Source: Candidatus Bacteroides pullicola
Lineage (GTDB): Bacteria > Bacteroidota > Bacteroidia > Bacteroidales > Bacteroidaceae
Direction: 5' to 3'
Length of the DNA stretch: 54,827 bases
Assembly (NCBI GenBank): GCA_019115825.1
Contig: DXCV01000012.1
Coordinates: 1-54,827, forward strand
Shown: one piece after another, positions 8,394-17,407 of the stretch
How the letters are laid out: each line of letters begins with the position of its first letter
Position numbering within the stretch: position 1 is the stretch's first letter
Translations under genes and position numbers: made by a program
Notes under the pieces: generated by a model
Databases searched by the model: none
Seen by the model: only the letters and a program-made list of their open reading frames with translations
Told to the model about the DNA's origin: nothing

Positions 8394-11300
8394 ATGAATT
8401 ATGGGAAAAAGGCCATTTTGGTGGCCGGGGCGTTGCTATGCCTCAATTTTAGCGGTTATGCACAAAGCATAGCCTTGAAAATGAACAAGGTGACGGTGGA
8501 AGAAGCCATCGCCGAGTTGCAAAAGAAGAGCGGTTACTCCTTTGTCTACGTGGGTGGTGACCTGGACTTGGATAAGACAGTGTCCATCGACGCCAAGGAG
8601 TTGCAGGAAGCCATCGACCAGATTCTCAAGGGTCAGGGCGTAACGTATGAGATCCAAGGTAAGAACATTGTGGTGCGGAAGGGTGCCAAGAAGGCGCAAC
8701 AGCCGGCTAAGAAAGTGACGGGTACGGTCAAGGACGCAAACGGAGAGCCTGTTATCGGTGCCTCCGTCCGTTTGTTGGGCACCGACAAGGGCACCATTAC
8801 GGATATGGACGGCAATTTCTCGCTGGACATGAGCGAGGGAGATGAAATTGAGATTTCCTACATCGGTTTTACAACACAAACAATCAAATATGACGGGCAG
8901 GCCTTGGCCGTTCGGTTGAAGGAAGATACCGAGTTGCTGGATGAAGTTGTGGTCGTAGGTTACGGTACGATGAAGAAAAAGGACTTGACAGGTGCGGTTT
9001 CTTCCGTGAAGATGGACGATGCTCCCGTGGGCACGTTTTCCACCATCAGCCATGCGCTGGCCGGCAAGGCAGCAGGTCTGCAGGTCAGCACCATCAGTGC
9101 GCAGCCGGGTAGCGGTGCCACTTTCCGCATCCGTGGTGCCGCTTCGGTCAGTGCAGGCAATGACCCGTTGATCATCATCGACGGTTTTCCTGTGAATCCG
9201 GCTAGCGATGATGTTATAAGAACCGGCTCGTATGATAACGGAAGCTCGGACAACATCCTGTCTTCCATCAACCCGAACGATATTGCCTCTATTGAGGTGC
9301 TGAAGGATGCCAGCTCCACAGCCATTTATGGTTCGCGTGCAGGCAACGGCGTCATCATCATCACCACCAAGAAGGGTCAGACGGGTGCTCCGAAGGTGAC
9401 GTATTCGGGCACAGCCAGTGTACAGACGATGGCCAAGACCTACGATATGCTGGATGCCCGTGAGTTTATGATACAGACGAACCGCTTCGACCGTGAGACG
9501 TGGATGCGGGAGAACGGTATCGGTGTGTATGGCGGAAGGTCGGAGGCAGAAGCCGCCACTCCTTTCACGCCCCGCTACTCGGAAGCACAGATCAATAATC
9601 CGGCGAATAATACGGATTGGTTTGATGCAGTGACCCGCACCGGTTTCCAGACTTCGCACAACCTCTCCGTCACCGGCGGTACGGAAGCTACCAAATATTT
9701 GGTTTCCGGTAACTTCTTCAAGCAGAATGGTGTGGTAAAGAACAATGACCTGAGCCGTTATACCGCCCGCTTGAACCTCGACCAGAAGCTCAGCAAGTAT
9801 GTCAACATGGGTATCAACCTGACCCTGTCCCGTTACCAGACGGACAACGTGGCCCTGGGTGCCGGACAGAACCAGGATGCCAGTATCTTGGTGGGTGCCT
9901 CGCAGTTCAATCCGCTGTTGCCCATCAAGGATGAGAATGGTGAGTATGTGATCAACACAGACGCTGCCTTTATGCCCAATCCGGTGTCTTTGCTGGAAAT
10001 CACGGACAAGACTACCAAGGAGCGTGTGCTGGGTACGGCCTTCGTAGAAATCAAACCTATCGAGGAACTGACCTTGAAAGCCAACTTCGGTATCGACCGC
10101 AACTATATGAAGCACCGCCTGTATGTACCTAAGACAACCTTGAATGGTGCGATGAAGAACGGTCAGGCCAACATCGCCCAGTATGACAAGTCGGACTATC
10201 TGATGGAGTTGACGGCCAATTATACCAAGCAGTTTGGCGAACATAACCTGACCGCGTTGGTGGGCTATTCATTCCAGCGGTTTACGGACGAGGCTCTGAG
10301 TGCGAGCAACAGCGACTTCCTGATTGATGGTTTCCTGTACAACAACCTGGGTGCCGGTGCTTTCGAAAAGCCCGGTGTAGGGTCTTCGGCTTCCAAGAGC
10401 GAGATGGCTTCTTTCTTCGGTCGTGTCAACTATTCTTATAAAGACCGTTATTTGCTGACCGCCACGTTGCGTGCGGATGGTGCTTCCAACTTTGCGCCGA
10501 ACAACCGTTGGGGTTATTTCCCCTCAGTATCTGTGGGTTGGAGATTCACGGAAGAAGAGTTTCTGGAGCCTTTGACTTCTGTCCTGTCCAATGGTAAGTT
10601 GCGTTTGAGCTATGGACAGACCGGTAACTCCAATATCGGCAACCGGGCGGTAAGCTATTATCAGACAGGAAACAACTATGTGATTGGCGGTGCTACGAAT
10701 GTCGGTGTATATTTGTCGCAGATGGGTAATCCGGACTTGAAGTGGGAGACTACCACGGAGTGGAACGTGGGTCTGGACTTGGGTTTCTTCAATAACCGTT
10801 TGAATGTAGTGGCAGAGTACTATCATAAGGTAGTTTCCGATTTGTTGAGCACACGTTCATTGATGAGCTTCCAGGAAGTGAGGACGATTTATGCCAACAT
10901 CGGTAAGACGCAGAGCCAGGGCTTTGAGTTGACTCTTAACACGACCAACTTCAATACAAAAGACTTCACGTGGAATACGGACTTCACGTTCTCCTTCTAT
11001 CGTGACAAGTGGAAAGAACGTTCGCCGGAATGGAAACCCTCTGCTTATGATATCTATAATGCGCCTATCCGTGCTACCTATGGTTATCTTTCCGATGGCC
11101 TGATTCAGCCGGGCGAAACGGTAGATTACATGCCCGGTGCACTGCCCGGTGATGTGAAAATCAAGGATATCAATGGTTATGTGTACAACGATGACGGCAC
11201 GGTGCAGGTGGACAAGTATGGCATTCCCCTAAAGACCGGCAAGCCGGACGGCAAGCTGGACGATGCCGACAAGGTGATGTATGGCTGCAATGACCCGGGT

Positions 11301-11786
11301 TATCTGATTGGTTTCAACAACACGCTGCGTTGGAAGAACTTCGACTTGAACATCTATTTCTACGGCCAGTTCAATATGCTGACCACGGGCTCCTACAAGG
11401 ATTTGTGGCTGACCGGCGCCAATGGCATGACGGGTGTGGCCAACATGTATCGTGGCTACAACATGCCTACCAGTGTGGCCGAAGTATGGTCTTCCGACAA
11501 TCCCAACGGCACGCGTCCGGGCTTCTTCCAAGGCGACAGCACGTGGGGCATCGGCGACTATTACGTGGACAAGACGTGGTTCATCCGTTGCCGTAATATC
11601 ACGTTGGGTTACACCATCCCCATCAACCAAAGCCGCAAGCTGGTGTCCAATGTGCGCATCTATGCCGACATTAACAATCCGTTCATCATCACGCCGTATG
11701 ATGGCCTGGATCCTGAGACCGACAACTCGGTATGGGCTTATCCCAATGTCCGTAGCTTCAGCTTGGGTGTAGACATTACTTTCTAA
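8394..11786 (+). CDS. SusC-family TonB-dependent outer-membrane receptor with STN domain
   Basis: A 1130-residue SusC/RagA-type glycan transporter. A signal peptide ends at about residue 23 (SGYAQ). An STN domain follows (25-97, MNKVTVEEAIAELQKKSGYSFVY), which is the signalling domain that pairs with FecR. Next come a carboxypeptidase-D-like regulatory domain (about 107-163, VTGTVKDANGEPVIGASVRL), the SusC plug motif DEVVVVGYGTMKKKDLTGAV, the plug with SIEVLKDASSTAIYGSRAGNG, and a 22-strand-type barrel ending in SLGVDITF. It imports oligosaccharides together with the SusD downstream. Confidence 0.96.
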   Translation: MNYGKKAILVAGALLCLNFSGYAQSIALKMNKVTVEEAIAELQKKSGYSFVYVGGDLDLDKTVSIDAKELQEAIDQILKGQGVTYEIQGKNIVVRKGAKKAQQPAKKVTGTVKDANGEPVIGASVRLLGTDKGTITDMDGNFSLDMSEGDEIEISYIGFTTQTIKYDGQALAVRLKEDTELLDEVVVVGYGTMKKKDLTGAVSSVKMDDAPVGTFSTISHALAGKAAGLQVSTISAQPGSGATFRIRGAASVSAGNDPLIIIDGFPVNPASDDVIRTGSYDNGSSDNILSSINPNDIASIEVLKDASSTAIYGSRAGNGVIIITTKKGQTGAPKVTYSGTASVQTMAKTYDMLDAREFMIQTNRFDRETWMRENGIGVYGGRSEAEAATPFTPRYSEAQINNPANNTDWFDAVTRTGFQTSHNLSVTGGTEATKYLVSGNFFKQNGVVKNNDLSRYTARLNLDQKLSKYVNMGINLTLSRYQTDNVALGAGQNQDASILVGASQFNPLLPIKDENGEYVINTDAAFMPNPVSLLEITDKTTKERVLGTAFVEIKPIEELTLKANFGIDRNYMKHRLYVPKTTLNGAMKNGQANIAQYDKSDYLMELTANYTKQFGEHNLTALVGYSFQRFTDEALSASNSDFLIDGFLYNNLGAGAFEKPGVGSSASKSEMASFFGRVNYSYKDRYLLTATLRADGASNFAPNNRWGYFPSVSVGWRFTEEEFLEPLTSVLSNGKLRLSYGQTGNSNIGNRAVSYYQTGNNYVIGGATNVGVYLSQMGNPDLKWETTTEWNVGLDLGFFNNRLNVVAEYYHKVVSDLLSTRSLMSFQEVRTIYANIGKTQSQGFELTLNTTNFNTKDFTWNTDFTFSFYRDKWKERSPEWKPSAYDIYNAPIRATYGYLSDGLIQPGETVDYMPGALPGDVKIKDINGYVYNDDGTVQVDKYGIPLKTGKPDGKLDDADKVMYGCNDPGYLIGFNNTLRWKNFDLNIYFYGQFNMLTTGSYKDLWLTGANGMTGVANMYRGYNMPTSVAEVWSSDNPNGTRPGFFQGDSTWGIGDYYVDKTWFIRCRNITLGYTIPINQSRKLVSNVRIYADINNPFIITPYDGLDPETDNSVWAYPNVRSFSLGVDITF

Positions 11787-11810
11787 TGAACTCTTTAATA
11801 GAATACGAAT

Positions 11811-13304
11811 ATGAAAAAGATAGTTACTATATTTTCCATGGCTTTGGCTGCTTGTGCGCTGACCACGTCTTGCACCAAGTTGGAATCAGAAATGTATGAT
11901 ACCATCAATCCGGGTATCTTCCCTACAACTGAAGACGATGCCAATGCATTGGTTACCGCTGCCGCTTACGGGCCGTTCCGCGCAGCTTGGTATGACGGCC
12001 TTTTCACTTCCGCCCAAGGCGGCATTCAGGTGGTGAGCGATATGACTACGGACATAGGCTCCTGCCAATGGGATGACCCGGTGTGGCCGGATATGCTGCA
12101 GGTGAACTTTACTCCTCATTCCACGGAAATCGCTACGTTGTATAGTGACCAGATCAACAACATCAGTAAGATGACACTGACATTGGACCGCATCGCCAAT
12201 ATTTCAATGGACGAGGAGGTGAAAGCACGTTTGCAGGCAGAACTGCACTTGGGACGTGGGTGGTTGGCTTATATCCTGTATGACATGTATGGACCTATCC
12301 AGATTGCCTCGTCCGAACTGTTGAACAATCCGTTGTCCGAAGCTGTGGCACCGCGTCTGACGCAAGAGGAGATGGTGAAGTACATCGAGGACGAAATCAA
12401 TGCGGCCCTGCCTGCTTTGCCCGCCAAGTATCAGATTGGTGATACCGGTTACGGACGTTTTACCCGTGCCTTGGGCTACATGGTGCTGATGAAACTCTAT
12501 ATGCACGAAAAGAACTGGCCCAAAGCCATCGAGTGTGGTCGTGAACTGCAAAAGCCTGAGTATGGTTTTGACCTGATGGAAAGCTATAAGGACATCTTCA
12601 CCCTGCAGAACGAGGGCAACAAGGAAACGATCTGGGCCACGGTGTGCGACCGTTCGGAGAATGCGCAGATGTGGCTGGCTCATGTCTTGTCCAGCCCGTA
12701 TCCCACGACCAACGTGAATATCCAGAAATGGGGTGGTTACCGTGTCCTGTGGGACTTCTACCACACGTTTGAGCCCGGTGACAAGCGTCTGGAAGTGTTG
12801 GTAGGCGAATTTGACGGAACAGATGGTTTCCATTATAGCGAGGAGACTCCCGGTACGGTGCTGATTGACGGTGCCCTGCCCATCAAATATGGCGAGGATC
12901 CGGATGCTACCGGCGAGGAGAGCAGCATCGACTGGATTGTCTACCGCTATGCTGACGTACTGACGCTGTTGTCCGAGGCACTGGTGCGCGATGGCAATGC
13001 CGTGACGCAGGAAGCTGTGGATTTGCTGAATGAAGTCCGTGACCGTGCGGGATTGCCGCTCAAGAATGTGTCCGATTTTGCCAGCGTGCAGGAGTTCTTG
13101 GACTTCAACCTGCTGGAGCGTGGCCACGAATTGTGGTTCGAGGGTTGCCGTCGTTCGGATTTGATCCGTTACGGCTACTACATCGAGTATGCCCGCAAGT
13201 ACAAGAATTCGGCTGCCGCTCAGGATTATATGAATGTGTTCCCGTTGCCTCAGTCGGTTATCGACGAGAGCAAGGGTCAGATTGCTCAGAATCCGGGCTA
13301 TTGA
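11811..13304 (+). CDS. SusD/RagB-family surface glycan-binding lipoprotein
   Basis: A 497-residue lipoprotein with a type II signal peptide ending TTSC (Cys at about residue 21) and the SusD-like TPR fold. Family features are AELHLGRGWLAYILYDMYGPI near residue 145 and the C-terminal signature YRYADVLTLLSEALVRDG with LLNEVRDRAGLP and LLERGHELWFEGCRRSDLIRYG. It caps the SusC barrel and binds the incoming glycan. It lies 24 bp after susC and is followed by a hairpin terminator. Confidence 0.95.
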   Translation: MKKIVTIFSMALAACALTTSCTKLESEMYDTINPGIFPTTEDDANALVTAAAYGPFRAAWYDGLFTSAQGGIQVVSDMTTDIGSCQWDDPVWPDMLQVNFTPHSTEIATLYSDQINNISKMTLTLDRIANISMDEEVKARLQAELHLGRGWLAYILYDMYGPIQIASSELLNNPLSEAVAPRLTQEEMVKYIEDEINAALPALPAKYQIGDTGYGRFTRALGYMVLMKLYMHEKNWPKAIECGRELQKPEYGFDLMESYKDIFTLQNEGNKETIWATVCDRSENAQMWLAHVLSSPYPTTNVNIQKWGGYRVLWDFYHTFEPGDKRLEVLVGEFDGTDGFHYSEETPGTVLIDGALPIKYGEDPDATGEESSIDWIVYRYADVLTLLSEALVRDGNAVTQEAVDLLNEVRDRAGLPLKNVSDFASVQEFLDFNLLERGHELWFEGCRRSDLIRYGYYIEYARKYKNSAAAQDYMNVFPLPQSVIDESKGQIAQNPGY

Positions 13305-13322
13305 TGAGTTGAATGAATAAGG

Positions 13323-13357
13323 GAGGGTGTGTCCTGACAGGGGCATGCCCTCTTTTG
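13323..13357 (+). terminator. Hairpin terminator or attenuator after susD
   Basis: A 12-bp stem with G-U pairs (GAGGGTGTGTCC with GGGGCATGCCCTC) is followed by TTTT. It starts 18 bp after the susD stop. The enzyme genes downstream are only 72 bp away, so it probably reduces read-through rather than ending the locus. Confidence 0.6.
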
Positions 13358-13376
13358 TTAACGCGAAAGAATTGCC

Positions 13377-14507
13377 ATGATGAAACAACGTCTACACGCT
13401 TTGGATGTGTTGCGTGGGCTTACTGTTGCCTTCATGATTCTGGTAAATACGCCGGGCACGTGGAGCCATGTTTATGCACCTCTGTGCCACTCTCCTTGGA
13501 ACGGTTTGACATTGGCCGACCTGGTCTTTCCCGCCTTCATGTTCATGATGGGAGTATCCATGTATATTTCCTTGCGCAAATATGATTTCCGCTTGCAAAA
13601 GGCATTGGCATGGAAAATTCTGCGCCGGGTGATTGTCTTGTTCTGCCTGGGTTTGTTCATCTACGGATTGAGCGGTTTCTTGGCTACTTTGAACAACCAG
13701 TATGGGGAAGCCGGTTGTTGGCAGGCGGCTTTTGCCTCGTTGGCCGATATACGTATTTTGGGAGTGCTCCAGCGGCTGGCTCTTTGTTACGGAGTGGCGG
13801 CCTTGTTGGTGACTGCCGTTCGCCATCGTATGCTACCTTATGTCATAGGAGGAATATTATTGTCCTATTACGTGGTTCTGGTGGTGGGGCATGGCTTCTC
13901 CCGTGGTCCGGAGAACTGGCTGGCCCAAGTGGATCAGTGGCTGTTGGGACTTTCCCATATGTATAATGACCATGGCATAGATCCGGAAGGCGTGCTGAGC
14001 ACCTGGCCTTCTGTTGCCCATGTGTTGATAGGCTTCTGTTTCGGCAAGATTTGTCTGGAGCGTAGCGGGCTGGAGCATCGGTTGAATCGTATTTTCTTGT
14101 ATGCCTCCCTTTGTCTGTTGGTGGGTTTCTTGTTGCAGGATCTTTGTCCCTTGAACAAGAAAGTCTGGTCGCCGACGTTTGTGCTGGTGACCTGTGGGTT
14201 TACCGCCTTGTTGTTGGCTGTATTGCTTTGGTATATGGACATGCGGGGAATGCTGCGCCACACATTATGTTTCGATGTGTTTGGCATGAATCCTTTGTCT
14301 TGTTATGTGTTGAGCGAGGTATTGATTATTCTGACAGATTATTTTCCCTTGCACGGACATAGTGTCCATCAATCTGCCTACGAGACTTTGGCTTTCTTGT
14401 GCGGGGATAATGCATTTACGTCTTTGCTCTATGCGCTGTTGTCCGTCTGTGTGGTGGGCGTCATGGGATATGTCTTGTATCGTAAGAAGATTTACATTAA
14501 AATTTAA
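13377..14507 (+). CDS. Heparan-alpha-glucosaminide N-acetyltransferase-like membrane protein (DUF5009/COG4299 type)
   Basis: A 376-residue protein with about ten hydrophobic segments, related to the lysosomal enzyme HGSNAT. Visible hallmarks are RLHALDVLRGLTVAFMILVN at the N-terminus and HSPWNGLTLADLVFPAFMFM (His38 and the WNG/ADLVFP motif). Repeated small-residue helices and a C-terminal helix pair follow. HGSNAT moves an acetyl group from cytosolic acetyl-CoA to terminal alpha-glucosamine across a membrane. Here the gene shares a locus with a GH89 enzyme, which needs exactly the N-acetylated form. The membrane (presumably inner) and substrate are inferred. Confidence 0.82.
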   Translation: MMKQRLHALDVLRGLTVAFMILVNTPGTWSHVYAPLCHSPWNGLTLADLVFPAFMFMMGVSMYISLRKYDFRLQKALAWKILRRVIVLFCLGLFIYGLSGFLATLNNQYGEAGCWQAAFASLADIRILGVLQRLALCYGVAALLVTAVRHRMLPYVIGGILLSYYVVLVVGHGFSRGPENWLAQVDQWLLGLSHMYNDHGIDPEGVLSTWPSVAHVLIGFCFGKICLERSGLEHRLNRIFLYASLCLLVGFLLQDLCPLNKKVWSPTFVLVTCGFTALLLAVLLWYMDMRGMLRHTLCFDVFGMNPLSCYVLSEVLIILTDYFPLHGHSVHQSAYETLAFLCGDNAFTSLLYALLSVCVVGVMGYVLYRKKIYIKI

Positions 14508-14588
14508 GGACAATAAGTAGATGTTGAAAACGGCTTTATCCCATGAAATAAAGAGCAAGAAAAGACGTAGCAATTTCCTTGACAGAAT

Positions 14589-14673
14589 AAAGGTGCCACC
14601 TTTGACTATTAAAGGTGCCACCTTTGTATAAAAAAGGTGCCACCTTTTCTAGGCATCAATGCCATTGATGCCT
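14589..14673. repeat. Tandem palindromic array, 22-bp period (AAAGGTGCCACCTTT unit)
   Basis: Three identical copies of the near-perfect palindrome AAAGGTGCCACCTTT start at 14589, 14611 and 14633, exactly 22 bp apart, with AT-rich 7-bp linkers. A separate 23-bp palindrome, AGGCATCAATG...CATTGATGCCT-like, follows at 14651-14673. It occupies the 283-bp space between the acetyltransferase-like gene and the toroid protein gene; nothing else was recognised there. Confidence 0.9.
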
Positions 14674-14790
14674 ACCCGCTCTCGACCAGAGGTTTAGCCT
14701 ATCCGGCGCATTGATGTTGTGTGTACTATATCTGCATATCGTTGAGATAGTAAAAAATAAATAGGATTGATTACATGTAATATAATAGGT

Positions 14791-17193
14791 ATGAACTATC
14801 ATAAGAAACTTTCTCTGCTGTTGGCCTCCTGCCTGTGGGGTTGCAGTGTGGTGGCCCAGACCACCATTTGGAAAAACAAGAACTGGGAAGCCCGCATCTC
14901 CGACCGGGGCTGCCTGGAGCAAATCGTGTTCAAGGAAAGCGGGCGGAACGACACGGTGCCCTTCTTCCGTGCGGACGGGCAGTTTATGGGACCGTCCTTC
15001 TATGCCGTGCGGGACGGAAAGACGCAGACCGCGGAATGGGTGCCGGACGGTTACCGTTCCTACCGGGCTGTGATAGACCACGTGGAGTGTCGCCTGACGT
15101 ACAAGGCGTGGAAAGGACAGCCTGCGCTGGAGGTGACCCTGATAAACCAGGGACACGTGCCTTTCCAGCCCGAAAAGGCCGGCCTGCGCCTGGGCATCGA
15201 CACGTATATGGAGAAGTATCCCGACTGGTTCGGCAAGTATTTCCCGACCTTGATGCGTTGCGAGAAGACGCATTTCTATGGCTACCTGCAAACGCCTGCC
15301 GGACATACGCTGGGCATTGTGTCGTCCCAGCCCGTGGCATCGTGGAGCGTGGAGTACAACCTGGGCTATCAGGATCCGGCTCCCCATTGGTTCATGGGAC
15401 ATCGCATCGAGTCGCTGAATCTCGACTTGATGAACACCTTGCCCTTGCCCGAACGCCATCCGCAGGACTTGTGGATGCTGAAGCAAGGCGAATCCAGGAC
15501 GTGGACCATCGCTTTGGTGGATATTGACCGGCCGGAGGAGTTTGAAGAAAATGTCCGTCGGTTGGCCGGGGTGCCGGTGCTCCGGATGCCGCAGACCACG
15601 TGCCGCCCTGACGAGGAAATTTCGTTTGATGTCTTGTCCGCGGATGCCGTGGTGACGGTCTGCGATGACCAAGGACGCGAGTTGCCTCTGCAGAAGGCAA
15701 CCCGGGCGGACGACGTGCAACGGATTACCTGCACATTGCCCCAGGTGGGTCTTTATACCGTGCGTGCCGTGGAGGGGGACAAGGTGGCCGAAGGCGTCCT
15801 TTCCGCCCACGCTTCGTGGCAATGGACGCTGGAGCAGGCCCGTGCCAACGCCTGGCAGTATCACCAAAAAGCTACCTCGCACATCGAGAGCTGGTATGGC
15901 TTCTATTCGGCTTTCGAGGCGGCCCGGCTTTTCCCGGAAAAGGAGTTGGACCATAAGTTGCGCAGTCGCTTCGACTATCTGTTCAACCTGCTGCACGACA
16001 CGGTGAAGATGGAGCCCAAGTACCATGCCTCCCGCATCCAGAACACGTCGGGCACCATCAACCTGCTGGTGTACAAATATGCCGCCTACCGGGATGTGGA
16101 AGACCTGAAGAAGGCCGCACGTCTGGCCGACTGGCTGATAAAGACCTGGCAGCGTGAGGATGGGGCGTATGTGAACCACAATACTGTTTATACCAGCGTG
16201 ATTTATGTGGCCAAGAACATCCTGGAGCTGGCTTTGATGGAAGAGGAACTGGGCAAGCAAGACCCGGTCTGGAAAGAAGCGGCCGATCGGCATTACGCTT
16301 CTGCCAAGCGTGCCATCGACCAGTTGGTCAGTGCGCAAGGCGACTTCGAGACGGAAGGCGAGCTGACCTTCGAGGACGGTATGGTGTCCTGCTCGGCCTT
16401 GCAGATAGGCATGCTGGGACTGATGCAAGCTGACAAGTCTTCAAGGGAACGTTACACAAAAGCCATGCTGCAAATCCTGCGTAGCCACGACTGCCTGACC
16501 CAACTTCGTGTGCCCGACGCCCGCCGCCGGGGTGGCACGATGCGCTATTGGGAGGCGCAATACGATGTGCAGATGCTGCCCAATATGTTCAATTCGCCCC
16601 ACGGCTGGAGCGGTTGGCGCGCCTATGCCACGTATTATGCCTATCTGCTGACGGGCGATGAGCGTTGGTTGCGCGAGTCATACAACGTGATGGGGGCCTT
16701 CTCGAACCTGATAGACTATCGGACGGGGAACTTACGTTGGGCTTTCGTGGTGGATCCCTACTTGAAGGTGCGCCAGACTTGCAGCGCAGACACCCACGTG
16801 ACGGCCGACTCGCTGAGCTTCGGCAATCCGCATCCCGACCTGTATGACACGCGCACGTTTGTCATCGGCGAGCAATATGTCAACATGATTAGCGACTGGC
16901 AGGGCGTGAACACCCAGGACAACGACGTACACGAGGTGTTCAAGTTCCTGAGCGAGGCCATGCTGACAAACGCCTTTGTCGTGGAGCGTGCGGACGGCTC
17001 GGTCGTTGGCTACAACTGCCGGGTGACCCGCCGGGGCGACACGCTGGAAGTGAAGGCCGACGAAAAGCAAATGACCAACCTGCATTGCAATCTCCGGAAC
17101 GCCTATAAGATTTCTTTCCGTGGGCAATCCCGTGATTTGGGACCGGATTACCTGGGCTGGGCCTTCGGGGAAGACATCTATGCGGGGCAATGA
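14791..17193 (+). CDS. Secreted protein of the locus, probable beta-sandwich plus alpha/alpha-toroid enzyme, unassigned
   Basis: An 800-residue protein with a signal peptide (KKLSLLLASCLWGCSVVAQ). The first roughly 330 residues look beta-rich. From about residue 350 to 690 repeated helical pairs rich in Trp, Tyr and Asp (WYGFYSAFEAARLFP, NTSGTINLLVYKYAAY, WQREDGAYVNHNTVY, MRYWEAQYDVQMLPNMFNSPHGWSGWRAY) suggest a six-hairpin alpha/alpha toroid. Many glycoside hydrolases and polysaccharide lyases use that fold. I do not recognise the family and assign no catalytic residue. It lies between the HGSNAT-like and GH89 genes, so it probably acts on the same glycan. The ATG at 14791 gives the signal peptide; the upstream TTG start is rejected. 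Confidence 0.75.
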   Translation: MNYHKKLSLLLASCLWGCSVVAQTTIWKNKNWEARISDRGCLEQIVFKESGRNDTVPFFRADGQFMGPSFYAVRDGKTQTAEWVPDGYRSYRAVIDHVECRLTYKAWKGQPALEVTLINQGHVPFQPEKAGLRLGIDTYMEKYPDWFGKYFPTLMRCEKTHFYGYLQTPAGHTLGIVSSQPVASWSVEYNLGYQDPAPHWFMGHRIESLNLDLMNTLPLPERHPQDLWMLKQGESRTWTIALVDIDRPEEFEENVRRLAGVPVLRMPQTTCRPDEEISFDVLSADAVVTVCDDQGRELPLQKATRADDVQRITCTLPQVGLYTVRAVEGDKVAEGVLSAHASWQWTLEQARANAWQYHQKATSHIESWYGFYSAFEAARLFPEKELDHKLRSRFDYLFNLLHDTVKMEPKYHASRIQNTSGTINLLVYKYAAYRDVEDLKKAARLADWLIKTWQREDGAYVNHNTVYTSVIYVAKNILELALMEEELGKQDPVWKEAADRHYASAKRAIDQLVSAQGDFETEGELTFEDGMVSCSALQIGMLGLMQADKSSRERYTKAMLQILRSHDCLTQLRVPDARRRGGTMRYWEAQYDVQMLPNMFNSPHGWSGWRAYATYYAYLLTGDERWLRESYNVMGAFSNLIDYRTGNLRWAFVVDPYLKVRQTCSADTHVTADSLSFGNPHPDLYDTRTFVIGEQYVNMISDWQGVNTQDNDVHEVFKFLSEAMLTNAFVVERADGSVVGYNCRVTRRGDTLEVKADEKQMTNLHCNLRNAYKISFRGQSRDLGPDYLGWAFGEDIYAGQ

Positions 17194-17250
17194 CAGGGAC
17201 CGACCCGGATGGCTGCGGATGTGGTCGCCTCCCATCCATTGGAGAGGCCT

Positions 17251-17313
17251 ACCATCATGCACGATGATGGTAGGCATCATGTACGATGATGGTAGGCATC
17301 ATGTACGATGATT
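17251..17313. repeat. Tandem palindromic array, 22-bp period (CATCATGTACGATGATGG unit)
   Basis: CATCATG recurs at 17253, 17275 and 17297, exactly 22 bp apart. Units 1 and 2 read CATCATG[C/T]ACGATGATGGTAGG; unit 3 is cut short. Each unit is self-complementary. The array begins 57 bp after the toroid-protein stop and lies in the 214-bp space before the GH89 gene, which holds nothing else visible. Confidence 0.9.
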
Positions 17314-17407
17314 CCTCCTCTACTGCGGGAGTTGTCCGGGCCTGTCCCAAGCATGCGCAGCGTCTCGCCGCAGGCTGAATGAAAACATAGACTTAATTTC
17401 AAAACCA

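Noticed and set aside
8225..8452. 75-residue frame before and overlapping susC
   Set aside because: It runs into the susC coding sequence in another frame and shows no recognisable domain; only the nine-codon frame at 8190 was kept as a curiosity.
8436..10244. 602-residue open frame antisense to susC
   Set aside because: It lies wholly inside a well-supported SusC gene, has no domain-like pattern and has no promoter.
14656..16428. 590-residue open frame antisense to the toroid protein gene
   Set aside because: Low-complexity His/Gln/Arg-rich translation, typical of a shadow frame. The sense frame has a signal peptide and operon context.
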